A stretch of 12,462 nt of DNA from RFTU01 sp049423145. GTDB taxonomy: Bacteria; Pseudomonadota; Gammaproteobacteria; Burkholderiales; Burkholderiaceae_C. The position numbers and the translations under genes are program-made. The stretch spans positions 1 through 12,462 of the forward strand of contig JBMSQF010000065.1 of assembly GCA_049423145.1 (NCBI GenBank), given 5' to 3'. Of this stretch, positions 6,528 through 12,462 are shown in pieces (the first letter of the stretch is position 1; each line of letters opens with the position of its first letter). The notes beneath the pieces are model-generated. The model did not search any database, was not told the DNA's origin, and was given only the letters and a program-made list of their open reading frames with translations.

Positions 6528-7339
6528 AGCGGCGTTCGCGTGGTGCGGGCCTGGCCGCCCTCACCCTGGAAGATGCGCTGCACCGTCAAGGTTTCGGCAG
6601 CCGACGGGAATGCCGCAGCCTCGTCTACGGCGGTCGCGTGCAGGTCGACGGCGTGGTGCAGGACGATCCGCAGTCAGCGCTGGGCGACCTCGTCGCCGCC
6701 GATGAGGCCGAGTGGAGCGTGGTGGTGGACGGCTGTCGCTGGCCCTTGCGGGAACAGGCGCTGGTGATGCTCCACAAGCCCCGGGGCTACGAGTGCTCCC
6801 TCAAGCCGCGCCATCATCCGAGTGTGATGAGTCTGTTGCCGACCCCATTGCGATGGCGTGGCGTCCAACCGGTGGGCCGTCTGGACGAGGACACCACTGG
6901 GCTGCTGCTGCTGACCGATGATGGGGAACTCAACCATCGCCTGACGTCCCCGAAGTGGCATGCGCCGAAGGTGTACCAAGTGGGCTGCCGGCATCCCTTG
7001 GCCGATGATGCACCCGAGCGGCTGTGCAATGGGGTGATCCTCGACGACGATCCGCAGCCCGTTCGAGCGCTGGCCGTGGAATTGCTGGCGCGCGACACCG
7101 CGCACGGCGAGATGCGGCCAGAGGGCGGCATCGGCGGGTACCGGATGAACCTCACCATCGGCGAGGGCCGTTACCACCAGGTCAAACGCATGATCGCGGC
7201 GGTCGGCAACCGGGTCGAAACGCTGCACCGCACGCACATGGGTGGTCTGGCGCTGGATCCTCAATTGGCCGTGGGCCACTGGCGTTGGCTCACGCCTGAG
7301 GAAGAAGCGGCGCTGCGCGCCTCGGTGCGGCTGGGCTGA
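6524..7339 (+). CDS. rsuA: 16S rRNA pseudouridine(516) synthase, RsuA family
   Basis: An RsuA-type pseudouridine synthase acting on the small ribosomal subunit RNA. It has an N-terminal S4 RNA-binding domain (DALHRQGFGSRRECRSLVYG then GRVQVDG) and catalytic motif GRLDEDTTGLLLLTDDG with catalytic Asp121. It also has SPKWHAPKVY and the C-terminal EGRYHQVKRMIAAVGNRV, which is nearly the E. coli RsuA sequence. The first ATG/GTG/TTG in frame after the upstream stop at 6424 is GTG 6638, but that start would delete most of the S4 domain, whose similarity clearly continues upstream. The best alternative is CTG 6524, which overlaps the pimD stop codon (CTGA) and has GGGG (6513-6516) seven bases upstream. 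I use CTG 6524, giving 271 residues. Family certain; exact start uncertain. Confidence 0.87.
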   Translation: MKRRSRGAGLAALTLEDALHRQGFGSRRECRSLVYGGRVQVDGVVQDDPQSALGDLVAADEAEWSVVVDGCRWPLREQALVMLHKPRGYECSLKPRHHPSVMSLLPTPLRWRGVQPVGRLDEDTTGLLLLTDDGELNHRLTSPKWHAPKVYQVGCRHPLADDAPERLCNGVILDDDPQPVRALAVELLARDTAHGEMRPEGGIGGYRMNLTIGEGRYHQVKRMIAAVGNRVETLHRTHMGGLALDPQLAVGHWRWLTPEEEAALRASVRLG

Positions 7340-7347
7340 ACCAGCCC
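7333..7347. terminator. Possible bidirectional hairpin at the rsuA / FMN reductase convergent junction
   Basis: GGGCTG, a three-base loop and CAGCCC form a perfect six-pair stem that includes the rsuA stop codon. It lies 14 bases from the end of the convergent reductase gene. There is no T-run on either side, so it would be a weak or Rho-assisted terminator. Confidence 0.35.
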
Positions 7348-7360
7348 GGGCCTTGCGCGA

Positions 7361-7933
7361 TCAGGCGGGTGCAGCCCAGCGCTGCGCGAAAGTCACCACT
7401 TCATCGGCCACCGTCTCGCAGGCGCGCCGGACGTTTTCGTCGGTGACCTGACCCAGGGCATCGAAGGGCCGCACCGCGGTGTGGATGGCCGCACCAAAGG
7501 GCGTGGGCCAAGCGCGAAGGGCATGCACAACGGAGCGCAGCGCCAGAAGCGTGGAGCCCAGGGCCTGGGCACCTTCGGCGCAGACGATGCAACCCACCGC
7601 GCGGTCCTGCAGGTAGGCGCGCTCGTCGTTGCGCAGCTCTTCGGCGTAGTCCAAGGCGTTCTTCATGAGCCCGGAGAGAGAGCCGTGGTAGGACGGTGTC
7701 GCGAGTATCAAACCGTCGGCCTCTCGAAGGGCCTGCACCAGCCCTTGGGCCCTCGGGTCTTCCTGCACCGCGTGTGAGCCATAGATCAGGGCCGGCAGAT
7801 CGGGACCGGCCAGCAGCTGCGTGCGGCATCCCAGGTGCTGCGCCCGATCCAAGGCAAGGCGAAGGCACAACTCGGTGGCCGAACCCGCGCGTGGCGTGCC
7901 ACCAATGCCGACGATCAGGGGAGGTGAGGACAT
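7361..7933 (-). CDS. NAD(P)H-dependent FMN reductase (flavodoxin-like fold)
   Basis: A 190-residue protein of the NADPH-dependent FMN reductase family (chromate reductase/SsuE/azoreductase-like). The FMN-phosphate loop is GGTPRAGSAT (11-20). The second flavin-contacting segment is TPSYHGSLSGLMKNALDY (79-96), a family hallmark. No signal peptide is present, so it is a soluble cytoplasmic flavoenzyme that moves electrons from NAD(P)H to FMN, quinones or other small acceptors. The exact substrate cannot be read from sequence. It converges on rsuA and is divergent from ribF, which makes FMN; a 122-bp shared upstream region separates them. The ATG at 7933 is the natural start because the core strand LIVGIGGT follows at once, although no strong ribosome binding site is visible. 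Confidence 0.88.
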   Translation of the reverse strand: MSSPPLIVGIGGTPRAGSATELCLRLALDRAQHLGCRTQLLAGPDLPALIYGSHAVQEDPRAQGLVQALREADGLILATPSYHGSLSGLMKNALDYAEELRNDERAYLQDRAVGCIVCAEGAQALGSTLLALRSVVHALRAWPTPFGAAIHTAVRPFDALGQVTDENVRRACETVADEVVTFAQRWAAPA

Positions 7934-8043
7934 GGTCGAAAGCGCAGATGCGGCTGAAGGCCGAAGTGGCCGATGGCAGCTGAAGCAAAGAGCCTGAGTC
8001 TAGCCGTCACCCCAAACCCCGCGTGCGCCGGAGTGCTTGAACC

Positions 8044-8049
8044 GATAAT
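8044..8049 (+). promoter_or_regulatory. Candidate -10 box immediately before ribF
   Basis: GATAAT lies seven bases before the ribF ATG at 8056, which would place transcription start at or next to the A of the start codon. No Shine-Dalgarno element is seen in the intervening bases and no good -35 hexamer is present 17 bases upstream. It may give a leaderless mRNA or may be chance. Confidence 0.35.
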
Positions 8050-8055
8050 TGGGCG

Positions 8056-9039
8056 ATGAAGGTTTTTCGCGCTCGACGCCCCAAGGACAGTTCGCCGTGC
8101 GCCCTGACCGTTGGCAACTTTGACGGCGTGCACCGCGGCCACCAGGCCATGCTGGCACTGCTGTGCAACGAAGCACGCCACCGGAACATGCCGGCCTGCG
8201 TGATGACCTTCGAGCCCAATCCCCGGGACTTCTTTGCACGCCGAGCCGGGCAACCCGAACGGGCCCCGGCCTGCATCGGTTCGCTGCGAGACAAACTCAT
8301 CGAGCTGCAGCGTTGCGGTGTCGATGAAGTCGTGGTGGCGCGTTTCGATGCCTCGATGGCGGCCCTGCCGCCTCACGCTTTCATCGAGCAGGTGCTCCTT
8401 CAAAAGCTCAACACCCGCTACCTGCTGGTCGGCGACGACTTTCGGTTCGGCGCGCAACGGGCCGGTGACTACGCGCTGCTCGACGCCCATGGCGGCGCGC
8501 GGGGGATGGATGTGGCCCGCATGATGAGCTACGAGGTGCATGGCCTGCGGGTTTCCAGCTCCGCGGTTCGCCAGGCTCTGCAGGAGGGCCGCATGGACCA
8601 AGCGGCCGCTCTGCTGGGCAGGCCCTATCGGATCACCGGTCATGTCGTGCACGGACGCAAGCTGGGGCGCCGCCTGGGCGCGTCCTCCATCGATGGCGAC
8701 GATGGTTTTCGAACGCTCAACCTGCGGGTGGCGCATCACAAACCAGCAGCCATGGGCATCTTCGTGGTGCAGGTGCACGGTCTTGCTGCACAGCCGCTGC
8801 CGGGCGTGGCCAGCCTGGGTGTGCGGCCCACGGTGGAGGAGGCCGGTCGCGTTCTGCTGGAAGTGCATTGTCTGGAATGGCCGCTCGGCCCAGAAGCCGG
8901 CTACGGACGGCTGGTGGGGGTGGACCTGCTTCACAAACTCCACGATGAGCACCACTACGCCTCCTTGGCTGCGCTGGAGGCCGGCATCGCGCAAGACCTC
9001 GCCGACGCGCGGCAGTGGTGGGCCGCAGACCGGGCCTGA
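8056..9039 (+). CDS. ribF: Bifunctional riboflavin kinase / FAD synthetase
   Basis: A 327-residue enzyme that phosphorylates riboflavin to FMN and adenylylates FMN to FAD. The N-terminal FAD synthetase domain has TVGNFDGVHRGHQAM (about 18-32), and FEPNPRDFF follows. The C-terminal kinase domain begins at GRPYRITGHVVHGRKLGRRLG and continues with PLPGVASLGVRPT and LLHKLHDEHHYASL. The kinase ATP/Mg motif, normally LGxPTxN, is altered: about nine extra residues (ASSIDGDDG, 209-217) follow the LG, then F218-R219-T220-L221-N222, so Thr and Asn are kept but Pro is replaced by Arg. I have the impression that related Comamonadaceae share this, so it is probably still active. The gene ends six bases before the convergent MipA-family gene. 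ATG 8056 matches the usual MK-start of the family. Confidence 0.95.
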   Translation: MKVFRARRPKDSSPCALTVGNFDGVHRGHQAMLALLCNEARHRNMPACVMTFEPNPRDFFARRAGQPERAPACIGSLRDKLIELQRCGVDEVVVARFDASMAALPPHAFIEQVLLQKLNTRYLLVGDDFRFGAQRAGDYALLDAHGGARGMDVARMMSYEVHGLRVSSSAVRQALQEGRMDQAAALLGRPYRITGHVVHGRKLGRRLGASSIDGDDGFRTLNLRVAHHKPAAMGIFVVQVHGLAAQPLPGVASLGVRPTVEEAGRVLLEVHCLEWPLGPEAGYGRLVGVDLLHKLHDEHHYASLAALEAGIAQDLADARQWWAADRA

Positions 9040-9045
9040 AGCCGC

Positions 9046-9915
9046 TCAGAACCGCCGGCCCAAACCGACGCTGAAGGACAGGGTCCTGGGCTTGACCGTC
9101 AGGGGGCTGTCCGCCGCCTGACCCAGCAGGGTTTCTGCCGTGACGCTGCCGTATGCCACCCATGGCCCGTCGAGGTTTCGGCGCCAGTTGGCAAAGAGGC
9201 GGGCATCCGTCCAGCCGGCGCCCAGTCGGTAGACCGGATAGGGCGTGCGCTGCGCATCGGCTGCGTCAACGCCATGGACCAGGTTGGCCTGCCGCGAACC
9301 GCGCCACAGCCCGGACACCCCCGCAGAAACGCGCCAGCGCCGCGGGTCGAGAAAGTCAGGGCGCCAATCATGGAGCAACACGGCTTCCAGGTTGTCGCCT
9401 GCTCCGCGGCCCGCGAGATCGGTGCGCCAGGCGCCCAGCGCCTCCCACCGGTCATGCAGGCGCCACGAGACCTGCAGACGCCCCTGCAGGTGCGGCGGCA
9501 CGTCGTGCAGTCCCTTCAGACGCGGGATTTCATCGCTGTTGCGGCCTTCATCCAATCGCAAAGCCGCCCGCACCCGAATCCGATCCTGAGAAAACAATTC
9601 GGTGGTCACGCCGCTCTCGGCGGGCTCGCCGGAACGGCTGGCCAGCGTACCACCGTTGCTCAGGGTCAAGCGGCCCCACTGCACCACCACATGCGGTGTG
9701 GCTCCCCACCGCATCGCCGGCGAGCCGGGATCACTGGGTCGGTGGTTGACCGAAAGTCCCCAAGCCACGAGCCGCGGCCCAGGAACAGTCCAAGATCCGC
9801 TCGCAGGGCCCGACGAATCGGCCGCGCGGGCGTATGGTGCAAGGCTGGCGACGAAGACCATGGTCGCCGCTCCGAACCGGGCCGTAGGGCCAGAAGGTAC
9901 ACTCACCAGATGCAT
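9046..9915 (-). CDS. MipA/OmpV-family outer-membrane protein
   Basis: A 289-residue exported protein. Residues 1-32 form a signal peptide: MHLVSVPSGPTARFG, then the hydrophobic AATMVFVASLAPY and a cleavage site near ARA-AD. The mature part is rich in alternating aromatic/polar segments ending in TLSFSVGLGRRF, with the C-terminal Phe expected for a BAM-assembled barrel. Features such as GLSVNHRPSD near the start, LSVSW/LQVSWRLHDRWEALG and YRLGAGWTDARLFANWRRNLDGPW fit the MipA/OmpV family, which scaffolds murein enzymes or acts as a porin-like stress protein. It lies between ribF (convergent) and ileS (divergent). Met19 could serve as a shorter start, but would remove the signal n-region. Family call fairly sure; specific role unknown. 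Confidence 0.82.
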   Translation of the reverse strand: MHLVSVPSGPTARFGAATMVFVASLAPYARAADSSGPASGSWTVPGPRLVAWGLSVNHRPSDPGSPAMRWGATPHVVVQWGRLTLSNGGTLASRSGEPAESGVTTELFSQDRIRVRAALRLDEGRNSDEIPRLKGLHDVPPHLQGRLQVSWRLHDRWEALGAWRTDLAGRGAGDNLEAVLLHDWRPDFLDPRRWRVSAGVSGLWRGSRQANLVHGVDAADAQRTPYPVYRLGAGWTDARLFANWRRNLDGPWVAYGSVTAETLLGQAADSPLTVKPRTLSFSVGLGRRF

Positions 9916-10205
9916 CCTAATGGGGATTCCAAGCGACCGGCAGGGTGGAGCCTAGAGCCCCACGGTCCCAGCACGCGGCGCCAAACCACGCGAGACCGAA
10001 TTCGGTCTTGACCCTTGCTGCGGCAGGGCCGCCGGTTCGCATCCTCTGACGCAAGCCCCGCCCTCACGCCCTCCAGCCCGATGCTGCCGCGGGCCAGGAT
10101 ATCGCCCTTGAGCGTGCTCCCCTTGGCCCCATTTGTTCCGAACGACCGGCCCTTGCGGCCCCACCCCACCGTCAGGCGCCTTGCGCGGCGCGCGACTCCA
10201 GCACC
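9916..10205. other. Intergenic region between MipA-family gene and ileS
   Basis: This 290-bp divergent spacer holds no convincing gene; a 64-codon plus-strand reading across it has no recognisable features. It contains a perfect palindrome at 9993-10008. A weak promoter-like pair for ileS, TTGAGC (10108-10113) and ATTTGT (10131-10136) with a 17-base spacer, is barely better than chance. No T-box or other riboswitch was recognised, and no Shine-Dalgarno element precedes ileS. Confidence 0.6.
9991..10010. repeat. Palindrome between divergent MipA-family gene and ileS
   Basis: The 16 bases at 9993-10008 (AGACCGAA then TTCGGTCT) are a perfect palindrome. It extends by one G-T and one C-G pair to 9991-10010. 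As RNA it would make an eight-pair hairpin with an AAUU loop; as DNA it is a symmetric operator-like site. No T-run follows on either strand, so a terminator is less likely than a regulatory site for one of the two divergent genes. Confidence 0.5.
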
Positions 10206-12462
10206 ATGAATGAACAGACGCGAAGCGGTTCGAACGGCCCGACCCCGAACGCGGCCGCTGAAGGCGGCGACTACCGCCACACGCTGAACCTGCCCGACAC
10301 ACCGTTCCCGATGCGGGGCGACCTGCCCAAGCGAGAGCCCGGCTGGATCGCCCAGTGGGAACAGGAAGGCCGCTACACGCGCCTGCGCGATGCCCGTTGC
10401 GGACAGCCCCTCTTCGTGCTGCACGACGGCCCTCCTTATGCGAACGGCCAGATCCACATGGGCCATGCGGCCAACAAGATCCTCAAGGACATGATCGTCA
10501 AGGCACGGCAGCTCGCCGGCTTTGATGCGCAATACGTGCCCGGTTGGGACTGCCATGGTTTGCCCATCGAGAACGCGATCGAGAAGAAGCACGGCCGCAA
10601 CCTCAGCCGCGACGACATGCAGGCCAAGAGCCGGGCCTACGCCACGGAGCAGATTGCCCAGCAGATGGTGGACTTCAAGCGCCTGGGGGTGCTGGGCGAC
10701 TGGGACCACCGTTACGCCACGATGGACCCGGCCAACGAGGCCTCGCAGATCCGCGCCTTCAAGCGCGTGATGGAGCGCGGATTTGTGTACCGCGGCCTCA
10801 AGCCGGTGTATTGGTGCTTCGACTGCGGCTCTTCGCTGGCCGAATTCGAGATCGAATACGCGGACAAGAAGAGCACGACGCTGGACGTGGCCTTCCCCTG
10901 CGCGGAGCCCGACAAGCTGGCTGCGGCCTTTGGATTGGCGGCCTTGTCGGGGCCGGCCTTCGCCGTCATCTGGACCACCACGGCGTGGACCATCCCGGCC
11001 AACCAGGCCCTGAACCTGAACCCGGCGCTGGAGTACGCGCTGGTGCAGACCGAGCGCGGCCTGCTGATGATGGCCACCTCGCTGGTGGAGAAATGCCTCG
11101 AGCGCTGGGGCCTGCAGGGCTCGGTCTTGGCCACCACCCTGGGCGAAAAACTCGGCGGCATCCGTTTCAAGCACCCGCTGGCCGACACGGATGCGGGCTA
11201 TGACCGTTGGAGCCCGGTGTACCTGGCCGACTACGCCACCGCAGACGATGGCACGGGCATCGTGCACTCCTCACCCGCCTACGGGCTGGACGACTTCAAC
11301 TCCTGCGTGCAGCACGGGATGAAGCTCGACGAGATCCTCAACCCGGTGCAAGGCGGCGGCGTGTACGCACCCGACTTCCCGCTGTTCGGTGGGCAGCACA
11401 TTTGGAAGGCGGTGCCGGTGATCATCGACACCCTGCGCGCCGCCGGCCGCATCCTCAACACCACCGACATCCAGCACAGCTACCCGCATTGCTGGCGCCA
11501 CAAGACGCCGGTCATCTACCGCGCCGCAGCCCAGTGGTTCGTGCGCATGGATGAGGGCCATGGGTCAACCGCGGGTGTGTTCACCCAAGATCCGGCATCC
11601 AAAACCTTGCGCCAGCTCGCGCTGGACGCCATCGACCAGACGAGCTTCTACCCCGAGAACGGCCGCGTGCGGCTGCGCGACATGATCGCCAACCGCCCCG
11701 ACTGGTGCATCAGCCGTCAACGTTCTTGGGGCGTGCCCCTGCCCTTTTTCCTGCACAAGGACAGTGGCGAATTGCACCCGCGCACGATGGACATCCTCGA
11801 CCAGGCAGCCGATATCGTCGAGAAAGGCGGTATCGAGGCCTGGAGCCGCGTGAGCGTGCAGGACATCCTCGGCGCAGACGATGCACCCCACTACACCAAG
11901 AGCACCGACATCCTGGAGGTGTGGTTCGATTCTGGTTCGAGCTTCTGGCATGTGCTGCGCGCACAGCACCCGGGTGGCTTCCATGCCGAGGGCCCCGAGG
12001 CTGACCTGTACCTGGAAGGCCATGACCAGCACCGGGGCTGGTTCCATTCGTCGCTGCTTTTGGGATGCGCCCTGTTCGACCGTGCGCCCTACCGCGGTCT
12101 GCTCACCCATGGCTTCGTGGTGGACGGCCAGGGACGCAAGATGAGCAAGAGCCTGGGCAATGGCGTGGAGCCGCAGCAGGTGTACCAAAAGTACGGCGCT
12201 GAAATCCTCAGGCTGTGGTGCGCCGCCACGGACTACAGCGGCGACCTGGGCATCGACGACAAGATCCTGGCTCGCGTGGTGGACGCCTACCGGCGCATCC
12301 GCAACACGCTGCGCTTCCTCCTGGCCAACACCAGCGACTTCGATGCACAAGCGGATGCGGTGCCAATGCACGACCTGCTGGAAGTGGACCGCTATGCGCT
12401 GGCCCGTGCCTCGCAACTGCAGGCCGAAATCCTGCAGCACTATGAGGTCTATGAATTCCATC
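10206..12462 (+). CDS. ileS: Isoleucyl-tRNA synthetase, partial (C-terminus beyond right edge)
   Basis: The first 752 residues of a class I aminoacyl-tRNA synthetase that charges tRNA-Ile in the cytoplasm. The HIGH motif is HMGH (84-87) inside PPYANGQIHMGHA, and KMSKS is at 645-649. The CP1 editing domain has WTTTAWTIPANQALNLNP and GTGIVHSSPAYGLDDF (349-364), retaining the acidic residue used to position mischarged substrate. The family core begins at about residue 23 (YRHTLNLPDTPFPMRGDL), so ATG 10206 gives a polar 22-residue N-terminal extension; no other start lies before the core. The stop codon and any C-terminal zinc-binding region are outside the window. In many proteobacteria ileS follows ribF and precedes lspA; here a reverse-strand gene separates ribF and ileS. 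Confidence 0.97.
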   Translation, partial: MNEQTRSGSNGPTPNAAAEGGDYRHTLNLPDTPFPMRGDLPKREPGWIAQWEQEGRYTRLRDARCGQPLFVLHDGPPYANGQIHMGHAANKILKDMIVKARQLAGFDAQYVPGWDCHGLPIENAIEKKHGRNLSRDDMQAKSRAYATEQIAQQMVDFKRLGVLGDWDHRYATMDPANEASQIRAFKRVMERGFVYRGLKPVYWCFDCGSSLAEFEIEYADKKSTTLDVAFPCAEPDKLAAAFGLAALSGPAFAVIWTTTAWTIPANQALNLNPALEYALVQTERGLLMMATSLVEKCLERWGLQGSVLATTLGEKLGGIRFKHPLADTDAGYDRWSPVYLADYATADDGTGIVHSSPAYGLDDFNSCVQHGMKLDEILNPVQGGGVYAPDFPLFGGQHIWKAVPVIIDTLRAAGRILNTTDIQHSYPHCWRHKTPVIYRAAAQWFVRMDEGHGSTAGVFTQDPASKTLRQLALDAIDQTSFYPENGRVRLRDMIANRPDWCISRQRSWGVPLPFFLHKDSGELHPRTMDILDQAADIVEKGGIEAWSRVSVQDILGADDAPHYTKSTDILEVWFDSGSSFWHVLRAQHPGGFHAEGPEADLYLEGHDQHRGWFHSSLLLGCALFDRAPYRGLLTHGFVVDGQGRKMSKSLGNGVEPQQVYQKYGAEILRLWCAATDYSGDLGIDDKILARVVDAYRRIRNTLRFLLANTSDFDAQADAVPMHDLLEVDRYALARASQLQAEILQHYEVYEFH

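Noticed and set aside
10008..10036. TTGACC as a -35 box for ileS
   Set aside because: No -10-like hexamer occurs 16-18 bases downstream; the region is GC-rich.
10028..10046. GGTTCGCATCC, resembling a tRNA T-loop
   Set aside because: The flanking bases do not form a T-stem and no acceptor or anticodon arm can be found.
10015..10209. 64-codon plus-strand frame before ileS
   Set aside because: No ribosome binding site, biased Ser/Pro/Arg composition, no recognisable motif, and it overlaps the ileS start.
1..12462. CRISPR arrays, insertion sequences, integrases, toxin-antitoxin pairs or defence genes
   Set aside because: No regularly spaced repeats, transposase motifs or small paired genes of that kind were found in either strand.

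Overview
The window is about 65% GC, densely packed, and looks like the chromosome of a betaproteobacterium. A Burkholderiales/Comamonadaceae-type organism fits best. This rests on my recognition of the RibF, IleS and MipA/OmpV-type proteins and on codon style; no database search was done.

Left part (1-4039, all on the minus strand). This is a metal-uptake and redox block. Transcription runs from about 4040 towards 1: a TupB-type tungstate ABC permease, a TupC-type ATPase (4-base GTGA overlap), a TonB-dependent outer-membrane receptor of the YncD/PqqU type (GTG start directly abutting the tupC stop), a 109-bp spacer with a strong inverted repeat, and the start of a four-cluster [4Fe-4S] ferredoxin like the AorA electron-transfer subunit of tungsten aldehyde oxidoreductases. 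The ferredoxin runs off the left edge. The layout suggests one module that brings in tungstate, and possibly a further receptor ligand, for a tungsten enzyme encoded beyond the edge. No periplasmic binding protein (TupA) is present in the window.

Middle part (4183-7339, plus strand). Two acyl-CoA dehydrogenase subunits resemble PimC and PimD (pimeloyl-CoA dehydrogenase large and small subunits). Their catalytic residues suggest one active and one inactive-type subunit in a heteromer. They are followed by an RsuA-type 16S rRNA pseudouridine synthase, whose conserved S4 domain extends upstream of any ATG, GTG or TTG. Its best start is a CTG overlapping the pimD stop codon.

Right part (7361-12462). 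A minus-strand NAD(P)H-dependent FMN reductase is divergent from plus-strand ribF (FMN/FAD synthesis). ribF converges on a minus-strand MipA/OmpV-family outer-membrane protein gene. A 290-bp spacer with a perfect 16-bp palindrome then leads to ileS, which is cut off by the right edge. The familiar ribF-ileS neighbourhood is therefore interrupted by an oppositely oriented envelope gene.

No tRNA, rRNA, CRISPR array, insertion sequence or prophage gene was seen.
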